This document shows positions 9,718-19,067 of a DNA stretch of 64,000 bases, piece by piece (positions within the stretch are counted from its first letter, which is position 1; every line of letters starts with the position of its first letter). The notes beneath the pieces are model-generated. The model was given only the letters and a program-made list of their open reading frames with translations, was not told where the DNA came from and did no database searches. The DNA is from Pannonibacter phragmitetus DSM 14782 (GTDB taxonomy: Bacteria > Pseudomonadota > Alphaproteobacteria > Rhizobiales > Stappiaceae), in the NCBI RefSeq assembly GCF_000382365.1, contig NZ_KB908215.1:186001-250000 (forward strand). The letters are read 5' to 3'. The position numbers and the translations under genes were made by a program.

Positions 9718-11493
9718 ATGCGCCCGCACTTCAGTTCCAAGCTCTTTTCAAAGCCTCACAAGCCTGAGGCGGCGAATGAACTCGTGCAGAACAGGCAAGT
9801 TGACATCCCTGCCGACACACAAGAAGACCGGGACGAAGCCCTCCACCGGATCGGTAACGCAATCGATATGATAGAAACGGACCTGCGCAGAGCCACTGCA
9901 CAGGTCTCGGCAGAGACGGAAGACCTGAGAAATCTTCTGTCCTCGCAGCAGGATACGCTGAAGACGATACGTGTGGACGCACTAGACCTGCAATCGGAAG
10001 CAGGTAAGGCGACAGGTACGATGTCGGAACTTGCCGCCTCCATCGAAGAACTGGCGGGATCCAGCGGCCAGATTGGTGCACTGGTCGAACGTTCGGGCCA
10101 GCTGGCGCAGGACGCCACCGGCGCCGCGACCGAGGCCAATTCCGGGGTTCTGGAACTGACGGCAGCGATCTCGGATATTGCCAATGTTGTCCGGCTGATT
10201 TCAGGCATTGCCAAGCAGACCAACCTTCTGGCGCTGAATGCCACCATCGAAGCGGCCCGCGCCGGAGACGCCGGACGGGGCTTCGCGGTTGTCGCCAGCG
10301 AAGTGAAGGCGCTTTCCGTGGAAACGCAGAAAGCAACGGAAGAAATCGTCAGCAAGATCGAACGGCTTCAGGCCTCGGCGGATCTGAGCACCACATCGGT
10401 CAGCCGCATCATAGACGCCGTCGCCGAACTGCGGCCAAGTTTTGCAGAAGTTGAGAATGCGATCCGCGAACAGGTGGCAACCACCTCTGACATCAGCCAG
10501 AGAGCCAACCAGACGGCTGCCTTCATCGATGAAGTGGGCAAGCGCATCAGCACCATCAACGACTCCGTCTCCCGCGCCGAAGAAAGCGGAACCAGCGTCC
10601 ACGGCGCTGTCGGCAAGATGGCCGCTTCGGTTTCGGCGCTCGGGCCACGCTTCACGATGATGCTGCGCCAGAGCCCGGCCGGCGACCGCCGGGTCGAAGA
10701 CCGCCTGCCCTGCCGGATCAACGGGACACTTGCCCTGGCAGGACAAACCGCCGCCGTCGAGGCGCGCGACATCTCCCATGCAGGTGTCCTGCTCAAGACG
10801 GGCAACGGCCCGCACATTGCCGCCCCTGCCAGCGCCCGGCTTTCGCTTGACGGTGTTGGCCAGATTGATCTGCGGATCGTCAACAGAAGTGACAATGGCC
10901 TGCATTGCCAGTTCTCCCGTATGGACGACATGACGGGTGCAGCCCTCGACAAGCTCATCCACGGCATTCAGGCAAGGAATGCCACGGCGGTCAACCGGGC
11001 TCAGGAGGGAGCGGCCAGGATCAGCGAGGCGATGCAAAAGCTCGTCGACAATGGCCGCCTCACGCGGGACGCCTTGTTCGACACCGATTACAAAATCATA
11101 CAAGGCTCCAATCCGGTCCAGTACAGCAACCGCGCGCTGGCACAGCTGGAGCAGATCCTGCCGCAGATCCAGGACGCCATCCTCGCGCAAGATACGGCGA
11201 TGACATTCTGTGTGGCGATTGACCGTAACGGCTACCTGCCGGTGCACAATAAAGCCTACTCACATCCGCAGCGGCCGGATGATCCGGTCTGGAATGCGGC
11301 GAACTGCCGGAACAAGCGCATTTTTGATGACAGGGCGGGTCTGAGCGCAGCACGCAACACAAGGCCCGTACTTGTACAGTCTTATGCACGTGATATGGGA
11401 AATGGTAACGTCGTATGGTTGCAGGAAGTCGATGCACCCATAACGGTGTGCGGTATCCACTGGGGCGGTTTCAGGACGGCTTACAGGCTTTGA
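9718..11493 (+). CDS. Soluble methyl-accepting chemotaxis protein with PilZ domain
   Basis: A 591-residue cytoplasmic chemoreceptor with no membrane helices. The MCP signalling domain comes first, with the kinase-control tip [20 protein letters not shown] at about residues 164-183. A PilZ-like domain at about 320-415 follows, with the c-di-GMP motif pair RRVEDR and DISHAGVLL (RxxxR and DxSxxG). The C-terminal 170 residues resemble the sensor domain at the end of some rhizobial cytoplasmic MCPs: [20 protein letters not shown], then a [10 protein letters not shown] and HWGGFRTAY stretch. ATG at 9718 is chosen over an upstream in-frame start. It should link c-di-GMP level to chemotaxis output. 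It lies between rpiA (divergent) and gph. Confidence 0.85.
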   Translation: MRPHFSSKLFSKPHKPEAANELVQNRQVDIPADTQEDRDEALHRIGNAIDMIETDLRRATAQVSAETEDLRNLLSSQQDTLKTIRVDALDLQSEAGKATGTMSELAASIEELAGSSGQIGALVERSGQLAQDATGAATEANSGVLELTAAISDIANVVRLISGIAKQTNLLALNATIEAARAGDAGRGFAVVASEVKALSVETQKATEEIVSKIERLQASADLSTTSVSRIIDAVAELRPSFAEVENAIREQVATTSDISQRANQTAAFIDEVGKRISTINDSVSRAEESGTSVHGAVGKMAASVSALGPRFTMMLRQSPAGDRRVEDRLPCRINGTLALAGQTAAVEARDISHAGVLLKTGNGPHIAAPASARLSLDGVGQIDLRIVNRSDNGLHCQFSRMDDMTGAALDKLIHGIQARNATAVNRAQEGAARISEAMQKLVDNGRLTRDALFDTDYKIIQGSNPVQYSNRALAQLEQILPQIQDAILAQDTAMTFCVAIDRNGYLPVHNKAYSHPQRPDDPVWNAANCRNKRIFDDRAGLSAARNTRPVLVQSYARDMGNGNVVWLQEVDAPITVCGIHWGGFRTAYRL

Positions 11494-11568
11494 CAGCAAC
11501 CGTCTGTGCGCTGCACGTTGCAAAACCGGCAGAGAATCAGCTGCAGCACATGACAGGGAGGCCCTCGC

Positions 11569-12267
11569 TTGGCCACGCTCGTATTTGACCTGGATGGAAC
11601 ACTGGCCGATACGGCGGAAGATCTGGTGGCAGCTCTCAATGCAGCGCTCGCCGGCGCAGGATACGGGCCAGTGCCGCTGGAGCTCGCCAGACCGCAGGCC
11701 GGCAATGGTTCGGCAGCACTGATCCGTCTTGGGCTGCTTTTTCACGGCGCAGATCCTGCCCAGGCGCCGCTGGACAAAATGCGGGCTGATTTCCTGGATT
11801 ACTATGAGGCAAACATCGCCGCTTTCAGCCGTCCCTATGAAGGTGTCCCTGAAACACTGGAGAAGCTGGCAGGTGGCGGCTGGCGGCTGGCAATCTGTAC
11901 CAACAAGCCGGAGAATCTGGCCCGCAGGCTGCTCGACGAGCTGTCGCTGACGGGCCTGTTCGGCTCCATCGTTGGCGGCAACACGTATCCGCGGCCCAAA
12001 CCGGACGCCCTGCCGGTGCTCGGCGCCATACGGCGGGCAGGCGGAGAGCCGTGCAAGTCGATCTTGATCGGCGATACGGCGACCGATATTGCTGCGGCCA
12101 AAGCGGCACAAATCCCTGTGATTGCAGTCGATTTCGGCTATGCCAGCGTCCCGGTGGCAGATCTTTCCCCGGACCGGGTCATATCCGCTTTTGCCGACCT
12201 GGCAGCCGCAGTTGAAACACTGGGTATCACCGCCAGACCGCATGGCCCGGACTGTTCACAACCCTGA
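11569..12267 (+). CDS. gph: HAD-family phosphoglycolate phosphatase
   Basis: A 232-residue HAD hydrolase that should remove phosphate from 2-phosphoglycolate. It has the nucleophile motif FDLDGTLADT (Asp7, acid Asp9), the second motif ICTNKP, the Lys motif YPRPKPD and the last motif ILIGDTATDIAAAKAA, with an alpha-helical cap between the first two. The start is TTG at 11569, supported by GGGAGG 8 bases upstream; no in-frame ATG occurs nearby. Substrate assignment among HAD phosphatases is by resemblance only. A tRNA-Val gene follows 71 bp later. Confidence 0.85.
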   Translation: MATLVFDLDGTLADTAEDLVAALNAALAGAGYGPVPLELARPQAGNGSAALIRLGLLFHGADPAQAPLDKMRADFLDYYEANIAAFSRPYEGVPETLEKLAGGGWRLAICTNKPENLARRLLDELSLTGLFGSIVGGNTYPRPKPDALPVLGAIRRAGGEPCKSILIGDTATDIAAAKAAQIPVIAVDFGYASVPVADLSPDRVISAFADLAAAVETLGITARPHGPDCSQP

Positions 12268-12338
12268 AATTCTTGTTCCAGCCCCTCTTGCGCTGGTCTG
12301 CAGAATGTCATAGAAGCCGTCCCACGCTGCACAGCGGC

Positions 12339-12413
12339 GGGCGATTAGCTCAGCGGGAGAGCGTTCCGTTCACACCGGAAAGGTCGCAGGTTCAATCCCT
12401 GCATCGCCCACCA
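12339..12413 (+). tRNA. tRNA-Val (CAC)
   Basis: The 75-nt cloverleaf has acceptor arms GGGCGAT / ATCGCCC, a D-arm GCTC...GAGC and an anticodon stem TTCCG / CGGAA around the loop TTCACAC. This gives anticodon CAC (reads GUG, valine). The T-arm contains GGTTCAATCC. The CCA end is encoded, and TTTT follows immediately. Confidence 0.95.
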
Positions 12414-12688
12414 TTTTCTCTGATTAATGCTTGCAGGTTGCTTGCAAACGGCAAGATCCAACCCAAAGCTGCAATACTTATCAGGCGCCTTACTTCCGGC
12501 ACAACGCAAGCATTAATAAGAGAAATGCTAAGCGACCATAGGTAATTTTTCTAAGCCATTATAAAAGCAACGCGTTTTTTCTGACTTATGCTTGCAAATT
12601 TTACCCCTTACGGCCCTCCACTGCCGCGGATTAACCCTTCCTTCAACGGCACTGCCTACCCTGATTGCAACGAAATCGGGGAGTGATC
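12414..12688. other. AT-rich spacer with repeated GCTTGCA words
   Basis: A 275-bp spacer downstream of tRNA-Val and upstream of the globin chemoreceptor, clearly AT-richer than its surroundings and without a gene. It contains a perfect 12-bp inverted repeat, ATTAATGCTTGC (12423-12434) and GCAAGCATTAAT (12506-12517). Further TTGCTTGCAAA-like copies lie near 12438 and 12588. No integrase or tRNA 3'-end duplication marks it as an attachment site; a regulatory role is possible. Confidence 0.45.
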
Positions 12689-14050
12689 ATGCTACACAGC
12701 AATGAGGAAATGAGAGGCCGCCTGAGCTTCGCAAGGATTGACGCGGAGACGAAGTCGACACTTACGGAACTCTGGCCTTTCGTCCAGAAGGCGCTGCCCG
12801 CAGTGCTTGACGGCTTTTATTCCCACGTGAGGTCACAACCGAAGATGGCGGCTCTTGTCGGCAATCGCGAGGACATGCTCAAGAAGGCCCAGGGCGGACA
12901 CTGGGCCAAGCTGTTCTCCGGCCGGTTTGACCGGGATTACTTCGAGAGCATAGACCGCATTGGCCGGGCCCATGTGCGCATCGGGCTGGAACCGAAGTGG
13001 TATATCGCTGGCTACCAGTATGTCCTGAACGAGCTGGTCAGCATTATCCTCAAGAAGCACCGCTTCTCCCAGCGCAAGGCGCTGACTGCCATGCAGGCGC
13101 TCAACAAGGCAGTGCTGTTCGACCTGGATCTTGCCATCTCGACCTATCAGGACGTGCTGCTGGAGTTGCAACAGGAACAGGAGAGGCAGATCAGCCACGC
13201 CATAGACTCATTCAAGCTCAAGGTGGACGCCTCCATGGCGGAGGTGGGCAACAGCGCCGAAAAGGTCACACGCCAGGCCATCTCCCTCTCGGACATGTCC
13301 GTATCTGCAACGGCTGAAGCTTCCGAAGCTGCACATTCTTCCGTTCAGACGACAAACAACATCCAGACAATCGCGGCCGCGACGGAGGAGCTGTCCAGCT
13401 CCATCGCCGAGATTTCGCGCCAGATCACCGGTGCCTCGGATGTGGCACGCCGGGCGAATGGGGAGACGAACCGGACATCTGCCGAAGTCGGGCGCCTGTC
13501 GGATTCGGCCCAGAAGATCGGTGACGTCATCAGCCTTATCCAGGCGATCGCAGAGCAGACCAATCTCCTCGCCCTCAATGCCACCATCGAGGCAGCCCGT
13601 GCAGGCGAAGCTGGGCGCGGATTTGCCGTCGTGGCAGCCGAAGTGAAGGAACTGGCGAACCAGACATCCAAGGCAACGGAGGAGATTTCGTCCCAGATCT
13701 CCGCCATCCAGTCGGCCACCCAGAACGCCGTGAAGTCGATCAATGCGATTTCCGACACTGTGAAGGAAGTCGACAACATGACCGCCACCATCGCGGCGGC
13801 CGTGGAAGAACAGGGCGCAGCAACGCGCGAGATCTCGTCGAACATCCAGAGCGCGGCCTCCGGTTCCCAGTCTCTGGCCGGAAACGTTGACCGTGTGGCC
13901 GGGGCCATTGCCCAGACGGGCACCGCAGCTGCAGATTTCCAGGTTGCGGCCGATGGGCTCAAGAGTTGCTCGGCGCAGATCGGGAACGATGTGCGCGACT
14001 TCTTCCAGAACCTGCAAAAGATTGCAGCCGCAGCCATCAAGGCAGCCTGA
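12689..14050 (+). CDS. Globin-coupled (HemAT-like) aerotaxis chemoreceptor
   Basis: A 453-residue soluble chemoreceptor. Residues 1-170 form a protoglobin/globin-coupled sensor domain: [20 protein letters not shown], then [20 protein letters not shown], then the proximal-His helix [20 protein letters not shown]. The C-terminal MCP domain has the tip [20 protein letters not shown] at about 288-307 and [16 protein letters not shown] after it. It should bind heme, sense oxygen or another gas ligand, and control CheA. ATG at 12689 has GGGGAG upstream; an in-frame upstream start has none. It ends with a strong terminator. Confidence 0.9.
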   Translation: MLHSNEEMRGRLSFARIDAETKSTLTELWPFVQKALPAVLDGFYSHVRSQPKMAALVGNREDMLKKAQGGHWAKLFSGRFDRDYFESIDRIGRAHVRIGLEPKWYIAGYQYVLNELVSIILKKHRFSQRKALTAMQALNKAVLFDLDLAISTYQDVLLELQQEQERQISHAIDSFKLKVDASMAEVGNSAEKVTRQAISLSDMSVSATAEASEAAHSSVQTTNNIQTIAAATEELSSSIAEISRQITGASDVARRANGETNRTSAEVGRLSDSAQKIGDVISLIQAIAEQTNLLALNATIEAARAGEAGRGFAVVAAEVKELANQTSKATEEISSQISAIQSATQNAVKSINAISDTVKEVDNMTATIAAAVEEQGAATREISSNIQSAASGSQSLAGNVDRVAGAIAQTGTAAADFQVAADGLKSCSAQIGNDVRDFFQNLQKIAAAAIKAA

Positions 14051-14069
14051 AGATATCTCTTGAAAATCC

Positions 14070-14100
14070 ACAGGCGGGCCCCACGGGCCTGCCTGTTTGC
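14070..14100 (+). terminator. Rho-independent terminator after globin chemoreceptor
   Basis: Twelve-base arms ACAGGCGGGCCC (14070-14081) and GGGCCTGCCTGT (14085-14096), with one mismatch, enclose a 3-nt loop and are followed by TTGC. It lies 20 bp past the stop codon, so the downstream glycan operon needs its own promoter. Confidence 0.7.
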
Positions 14101-14234
14101 ATCAAGCATTGGCCTCTGCACTCTTTCCAATGGCAATCCGGCAGCAGAACAGGCGAATGCGGACAGCTCACCCATTTGCGAGCTTTTCTTGCTAGACTTT
14201 GGACAGTGATTCTCCGAAGTCAGCGGATGGACGA

Positions 14235-16097
14235 ATGAGCTTCAAGCCGGCGAACGCCGCCAATACGATACTCGATACGATGCGCAAGGCCGTCGCCCTG
14301 CAGCAGGCCGGTGAAATCGAGAAAGCGCAGCGGCTCTACAAGACCGTTCTGAAGAAAAATCCGTCCTCTCCGGATGCCAATCACCTTCTTGGTGTCTGCT
14401 ACCGGCAGCTGGGTTTTCCCAAGCGGGCTGTTGAGTTCATCGGCAAGGCAATCTCCCTCGCCCCCGACCGCGCGCCCTACCATGCCAATCTGGCACGCGC
14501 GCTCTCTGACCTTAATGAAGAAAACCATGCCGCTGTGCTGGCGGCAGCCGAACGGGCAGTCGCACTGGACCCCAGACTAGCCGAAGCGCAAAGCCTGCGC
14601 GCCGTGGCCATGACCAAACTGGACCGGGAGACAGAGGCAGAGGAGATCTTCAAGCAGATCATAGCCGACCACCCGAATTATGGCGACGCCTACCGGAATT
14701 ATGGGGTGCTGCTGCGGGATCAGAAGCGGCACACAGAAGCCGTTGATTTCTTCGACAAGGCGGTTCAGTTCGCTCCCGAAAATCCGGATGTCTGGCTGCA
14801 GCGTGCCCGTTCCCGCATGTCTGCCGAGCAGCTCGAGATTTCCCGCGACGAACTGCAGGACGCAGTCGGCAGATTCCCCGGCAATCACGATCTCAAGCAC
14901 GAAATGGCCCGCGTGCTTTTTGCGCTTGGGGAGCCTGTGGAGGCGCTTCCTTTTGCGGAAGCGGCCGCTTCGGTCCCACACGAACCTCCCGTCGACGTGA
15001 CGCTCGCGATCATTTTGCTGAGACTGGACCGGGCCCAGGAGGGAATTCAGCTTTTGGAGAAGGCCCTGGCGAAAAGCAACGGCAACCAGCCCAATATCGA
15101 ATGGAATCTGGCTCTCGCCTATCTCGGTGCGGGCGACCTGCAAAATGGCTGGAAACACTACGGCGCACGTTTCAGGGCCAATATCGCGTCATGCCTCAAC
15201 CGGAAATTCAACAAGCCTGAATGGGATGGCTCAGATCTGACTGGCAAGACAATCATGATCTGGAATGACCAGGGCGTTGGCGATTGCCTTCGCTACGGAA
15301 TGTTGATCCAAGACATCATGGACGTGGCGGGCAAGGTGATCATCGAACTGCCCCAAAAACTGCTGGCGCCTTTCAGTCTCAGTTTCCCGGATGCCGTCAC
15401 ACGCACGCCCACATTTGAAACGCCAGGACTGACTTCGACTTCGGACGACTACGACTTTCAGATTTCCTCAGCCGACCTTCCGCGGCATCTCCGTCCGGAC
15501 CTGCCGTCATTCCAGAAGACCCGGCATCCCGTGTTCAAGGTAAACCTCGAACGCTCAAGGGAGCTCTACGGCAGAATTCCTGATGCTGACAGCAAGCCTG
15601 TCGTTGGTGTTTCCTGGCGCTCCAGCCGGCTCGCCCCTGCCCGTTCAAAGAACTACCTGTCGGTCATGGATTTTGCACCGATTGTGGAGGTCAAAGACAT
15701 CGTCTTCGTCAATCTGCAGTATACATATCTTGAGCGTGAAATCATCTATTTGCAGCAAGGGCGGGGAGCAAATCTCATCCCCTTCAGTGATATTGATCAG
15801 ATGAACAACATTGAAGACGCGGCAGCGCTCGCAAATTGCTGCGACCTTATCATTACTGCAGCCACAAGTGTCGCTGATATTGCCGGTTGTCATGGCCTTC
15901 CATTCTGGACATTTGGCGAAAACATCAACCACTATCTTTTCGGCAAAGAAGAAAGCCCATGGTATAAGGATACGACCTACACAAGACTTGCCCCGGGTCA
16001 GGCTGTCGCCGAATTGATCCCCGGCTTTGTGTCAAGGCTGGAGAGTTGGAAATCAACATTCTCTCCGGAAGCGCGCATGCTGCGCCTTCAGAAGTGA
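14235..16097 (+). CDS. TPR-glycosyltransferase, FlmG-like
   Basis: A 620-residue protein with two parts. The first 270 residues are tandem tetratricopeptide repeats (ALQQAGEIEKAQRLYKTVLK, then LGVCYRQLGFPKRAVEFIGK, then NYGVLLRDQKRHTEAVDFFD). The C-terminal part from about 330 has a glycosyltransferase B-like fold: MIWNDQGVGDCLRYGMLIQD, GVSWRSSRLAPARSKNY, and a final segment DLIITAATSVADIAGCHGLP. This architecture is that of FlmG, the flagellin glycosyltransferase of Caulobacter, whose TPR part binds flagellin and whose GT part transfers a nonulosonic acid. The neuA/B/C-type genes directly downstream fit that role. The start at 14235 is preferred to an upstream TTG. GC falls towards the 3' end. 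Confidence 0.75.
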   Translation: MSFKPANAANTILDTMRKAVALQQAGEIEKAQRLYKTVLKKNPSSPDANHLLGVCYRQLGFPKRAVEFIGKAISLAPDRAPYHANLARALSDLNEENHAAVLAAAERAVALDPRLAEAQSLRAVAMTKLDRETEAEEIFKQIIADHPNYGDAYRNYGVLLRDQKRHTEAVDFFDKAVQFAPENPDVWLQRARSRMSAEQLEISRDELQDAVGRFPGNHDLKHEMARVLFALGEPVEALPFAEAAASVPHEPPVDVTLAIILLRLDRAQEGIQLLEKALAKSNGNQPNIEWNLALAYLGAGDLQNGWKHYGARFRANIASCLNRKFNKPEWDGSDLTGKTIMIWNDQGVGDCLRYGMLIQDIMDVAGKVIIELPQKLLAPFSLSFPDAVTRTPTFETPGLTSTSDDYDFQISSADLPRHLRPDLPSFQKTRHPVFKVNLERSRELYGRIPDADSKPVVGVSWRSSRLAPARSKNYLSVMDFAPIVEVKDIVFVNLQYTYLEREIIYLQQGRGANLIPFSDIDQMNNIEDAAALANCCDLIITAATSVADIAGCHGLPFWTFGENINHYLFGKEESPWYKDTTYTRLAPGQAVAELIPGFVSRLESWKSTFSPEARMLRLQK

Positions 16098-16103
16098 GAT
16101 GCC

Positions 16104-16784
16104 ATGACAACTGCGGCGCAGGTCACAGCCATCATTCCAGCAAGGGACGGGTCCAAGGGACTTCCGGGTAAGAACGTCCGGCTTCTGGCAGGCAAACCGC
16201 TTTACATGCACAGCGTGGATGCTGCCCTTGCAGCCGGCATTGGCCGGATCATCATCAGCACAGACATTGATGAGATCTTCACTCACCCCCTGCCCCCCGG
16301 GGTAGAGTGCGTGCGGCGCCCGCCTGAACTGGCACAGGACAGCACGGTAATGGCAGAAGTGCTACAAGACCTGCTGCCTCGAACGGGAGTGACCTCAGGC
16401 ATTGCGGTTCTGCTGCAACCTACATCGCCGCTGCGAAGGGCCGAGACCGTGCGCAACGGCATCGGTCTTTTCAGGAAGGGCGGTGCGAGCTTGGTCATGA
16501 GTGTGTCGCCCGCGGATTCTGCGGTTCTGAAATGGGGCTTTGCCGATGGTGACCGTTTTGTGCCTCTGGTCTCACCGGACTTCTGTTTCGCGAACCGCCA
16601 GAGCCTGCCTACCCTGATACGCCCGAATGGCGTTCTTTATGTTTTTGATGCTGCGCAGTTCATGGCTGACGGCAACTTTTCCGCTGAATCGATCCGTGTA
16701 TTGCCGGTCCAGGCAGACGAGGCTCAGGACATTGATACGGCTGAAGACTTTCTGCGCTGCGCAGATCTGATGGCGAAGGGATAA
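16104..16784 (+). CDS. CMP-nonulosonic acid cytidylyltransferase (NeuA-type)
   Basis: A 226-residue nucleotidyltransferase that should activate a nonulosonic (sialic-acid-like) sugar as its CMP derivative. It opens with the cytidylyltransferase signature IIPARDGSKGLPGKNV, followed by ISTDIDEI, RRPPELAQD and VLLQPTSPLR, the usual NeuA/LegF/PseF landmarks. The C-terminal EAQDIDTAEDFLRC stretch is also typical. It starts 6 bp after the FlmG-like gene and is followed by neuB 5 bp later, so this is one operon. The exact sugar (Neu5Ac, legionaminic or other) cannot be read from the sequence. Confidence 0.85.
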   Translation: MTTAAQVTAIIPARDGSKGLPGKNVRLLAGKPLYMHSVDAALAAGIGRIIISTDIDEIFTHPLPPGVECVRRPPELAQDSTVMAEVLQDLLPRTGVTSGIAVLLQPTSPLRRAETVRNGIGLFRKGGASLVMSVSPADSAVLKWGFADGDRFVPLVSPDFCFANRQSLPTLIRPNGVLYVFDAAQFMADGNFSAESIRVLPVQADEAQDIDTAEDFLRCADLMAKG

Positions 16785-16789
16785 CTGAC

Positions 16790-17827
16790 GTGAAAATCGC
16801 CCATAGAGAGATCGGCACCTCCCATCCGCCGCTGGTGATCGCCGAAATCGGCATCAATCACGGCGGCAGCCTGGATGTTGCCAAGGCCATGGTGCGTGCC
16901 GCAGCCCAGAGCGGCTGCGAGATGATCAAGCACCAGACGCATATCGTCGAAGACGAAATGACGGATGAAGCCAGGGAAATCTTTCCACCAAACGCCGATG
17001 TCTCCATCTTCGAGGTGATGCGCCGCTGCGCCCTGCCGCTGGAAGCGGAGAAAGAACTCAAGGCCTATACCGAAAGCCTCGGTCTCATCTACATCTCCAC
17101 GCCCTTCTCGCGTACTGCTGCCGACTTCCTGAACTCCATCGATGTGCCCGGCTTCAAGATCGGCAGCGGTGAATGCGATCACCTGCCGCTGATCCGGCAT
17201 ATCGCCGGTTTCGGCAAGCCGGTGATCATGAGCACGGGCATGCAGACGCTGGAGAGCATCCGCCCGTCGGTCGAGATCCTCGACAAGGCCGGCATTGGCT
17301 ACGCCTTGCTGGAATGCACGAACCTCTATCCCTCCCCGCCCGAGATCGTCTCCCTGCGCGGCGTGACGGATCTGCAGGCGGCGTTTCCCAATGCAGTTGT
17401 CGGCTTCTCCGATCACAGCATCGGTCCGGAGATGGCTCTGGCATCCGTGGCACTCGGTGCCTGCATTCTGGAGCGGCATTTTACGGATACACGCTACCGC
17501 AAGGGGCCGGATATTTCCTGTTCCATGGACCCGTCCGAACTGCGGTTTCTGATCGAGCGCTCCCGGGAGATCCATATTGCGCTTCACAACGAGAAGAAAC
17601 GAACGGCACCGGAAGAAGATGTCTACCGCTTCGCCCGCGGATCCGTTGTGGCCGACAGGGATCTGCCGGAAGGTCATGTGATCACCGAAGCCGATATCTG
17701 GGCGCGGCGTCCGGGCAATGGCGAGATACCAGTCTCCTGCTTTGACGAGGTTACCGGGCGCAGACTGAAGCTGGCCGTGAAGCGCAATCAGCAACTGCGC
17801 TGGAGCGATCTGGAGCCTCGCCAATGA
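16790..17827 (+). CDS. Nonulosonic acid synthase (NeuB-type)
   Basis: It condenses an N-acylated mannosamine-type sugar with phosphoenolpyruvate to give a nonulosonic acid such as N-acetylneuraminate. The 345-residue protein has the NeuB TIM barrel: VIAEIGINHGGSLDVAKAMV, YISTPFSRTAADFL, FKIGSGECDHLPLI and VIMSTGMQTL, then FSDHSIGPEMAL and LERHFTDTRYRKGPD. A C-terminal SAF/antifreeze-like domain follows (DLPEGHVITEADIWARRPG). It starts with GTG at 16790 and its stop overlaps the next gene by four bases. SAF-bearing NeuB, LegI and PseI look alike, so the product sugar is uncertain. Confidence 0.88.
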   Translation: MKIAHREIGTSHPPLVIAEIGINHGGSLDVAKAMVRAAAQSGCEMIKHQTHIVEDEMTDEAREIFPPNADVSIFEVMRRCALPLEAEKELKAYTESLGLIYISTPFSRTAADFLNSIDVPGFKIGSGECDHLPLIRHIAGFGKPVIMSTGMQTLESIRPSVEILDKAGIGYALLECTNLYPSPPEIVSLRGVTDLQAAFPNAVVGFSDHSIGPEMALASVALGACILERHFTDTRYRKGPDISCSMDPSELRFLIERSREIHIALHNEKKRTAPEEDVYRFARGSVVADRDLPEGHVITEADIWARRPGNGEIPVSCFDEVTGRRLKLAVKRNQQLRWSDLEPRQ

Positions 17828-18948
17828 CTGCCCGGCGGCTCCTGTTCCTGACCGGCACCCGGGCCGATTTTGGCAAGCTGGAGCCCCTTGCCATCGCAGC
17901 CAGAGATGCCGGCCACGAGGTGACTTTCTTCGTCACCGGCATGCATATGCTGGAAAAATACGGCCTCACCCGCAATGAAGTGCAGCGGCTTCCCGGAGTG
18001 GTGAAGCACGAATTCATCAATCAGCGTCAAGGCGACCCGCAGGACATCATCCTGTCCAAGACAATCCTGGGTCTCTCGGACTGGGTTCACGAGAACCGGC
18101 CGGATCTGACCATTGTGCATGGTGACCGGATCGAGGCCCTCGCCGGGGCGCTGGTTTGCGCGACGAACTATATCCGCTGCGCGCATATCGAAGGGGGAGA
18201 AGTGTCAGGTACGATCGATGAGGTCTACCGCCACTGCAACACCAAGCTCTGCACCTATCACTTTGTCAGTTCGGAGGCAGCAAAAGCACGTGTCCTGACG
18301 CTTGGGGAAGAGCCGGAGACGGTCTTCAACATCGGCTCTCCGGAGTTGGACTTCCATGGCGGACCATCCGGCGTCACTCTTGATGAAGTCCGCAATCATT
18401 ACGCAATTCCCTTCAAGGATTACGGGATTGCCGTATTTCATCCGGTGACATCGGAGCGGGACACGATCGGCGCGCAGGCTCACAGCCTGTTCTCTGCTCT
18501 CTCCGCGAGCGGCCGGAGTTTTATCGTCATTTCCCCGAACAATGATCCTGGCTCCGAGGATATTTTTGCAGAGATTGAGAAGCTGGATCCGGCACGCTTC
18601 CGGCATCTGCCTAACATGCGCTTTGCCTATTTTTCAGAGCTTATGAAGAACGCGGCTGCCATCATTGGCAACTCCAGTGCAGGCGTGCGCGAAGCGCCCT
18701 TCCTTGGCATCCCGAGTCTCAATCTCGGAACCCGGCAACTCCACAGGTCGGTGGCGCCATCCATCACGGAAACCTCAGCCTTCGACCGTGATGCGATAGC
18801 GGATTTCCTGACAAATAGATGGGGCCAGCGCTTTGCCTCTGACAGAAGTTTTGGACAGGGCAATTCTGCCGCACGTTTCGCCGGGATCCTCAATACCGAT
18901 GGTTTCTGGAGCGCTCCGCTGCAGAAGCACTTCTACAGCGCAGAGTGA
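17824..18948 (+). CDS. UDP-GlcNAc 2-epimerase (hydrolysing), NeuC-type
   Basis: A 374-residue GT-B-fold enzyme expected to convert a UDP-N-acetylglucosamine-type substrate to the free mannosamine-type sugar used by the NeuB enzyme. It opens with FLTGTRADFGKLEPLAIAA and continues with the NeuC/WecB landmarks VHGDRIEALAGALV, RCAHIEGGEVSGTIDE, IGSPELD and, near the C-terminus, NSSAGVREAPFLGIPSLNLG. The start overlaps neuB by ATGA, giving tight translational coupling. With neuA and neuB it forms a minimal three-enzyme route from a UDP-sugar to a CMP-nonulosonic acid. LegG of the legionaminic pathway would look the same. Confidence 0.87.
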   Translation: MTARRLLFLTGTRADFGKLEPLAIAARDAGHEVTFFVTGMHMLEKYGLTRNEVQRLPGVVKHEFINQRQGDPQDIILSKTILGLSDWVHENRPDLTIVHGDRIEALAGALVCATNYIRCAHIEGGEVSGTIDEVYRHCNTKLCTYHFVSSEAAKARVLTLGEEPETVFNIGSPELDFHGGPSGVTLDEVRNHYAIPFKDYGIAVFHPVTSERDTIGAQAHSLFSALSASGRSFIVISPNNDPGSEDIFAEIEKLDPARFRHLPNMRFAYFSELMKNAAAIIGNSSAGVREAPFLGIPSLNLGTRQLHRSVAPSITETSAFDRDAIADFLTNRWGQRFASDRSFGQGNSAARFAGILNTDGFWSAPLQKHFYSAE

Positions 18949-19037
18949 AAGCGGCACGCAATCCCCGCTGCTTGTCCTTTAATACAGACGCTTCCGAGGT
19001 TGACGCATCATGGCTTGAAAGCGTTCAGGCGCCGCAC

Positions 19038-19067
19038 CGCCGCTCACGGCACCGACAGGCGGCGTTT
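19038..19067 (+). terminator. Possible weak terminator after glycan operon
   Basis: Six-base arms CGCCGC (19038-19043) and GCGGCG (19059-19064) with a 15-nt loop are followed by TTT. It sits between the neuC-type gene and the convergent methyltransferase gene and could serve both, but the stem is short. Confidence 0.3.

Noticed and set aside
12339-14050. Integration site at tRNA-Val
   Set aside because: There is no integrase and I see no second copy of the tRNA 3' end within the window.
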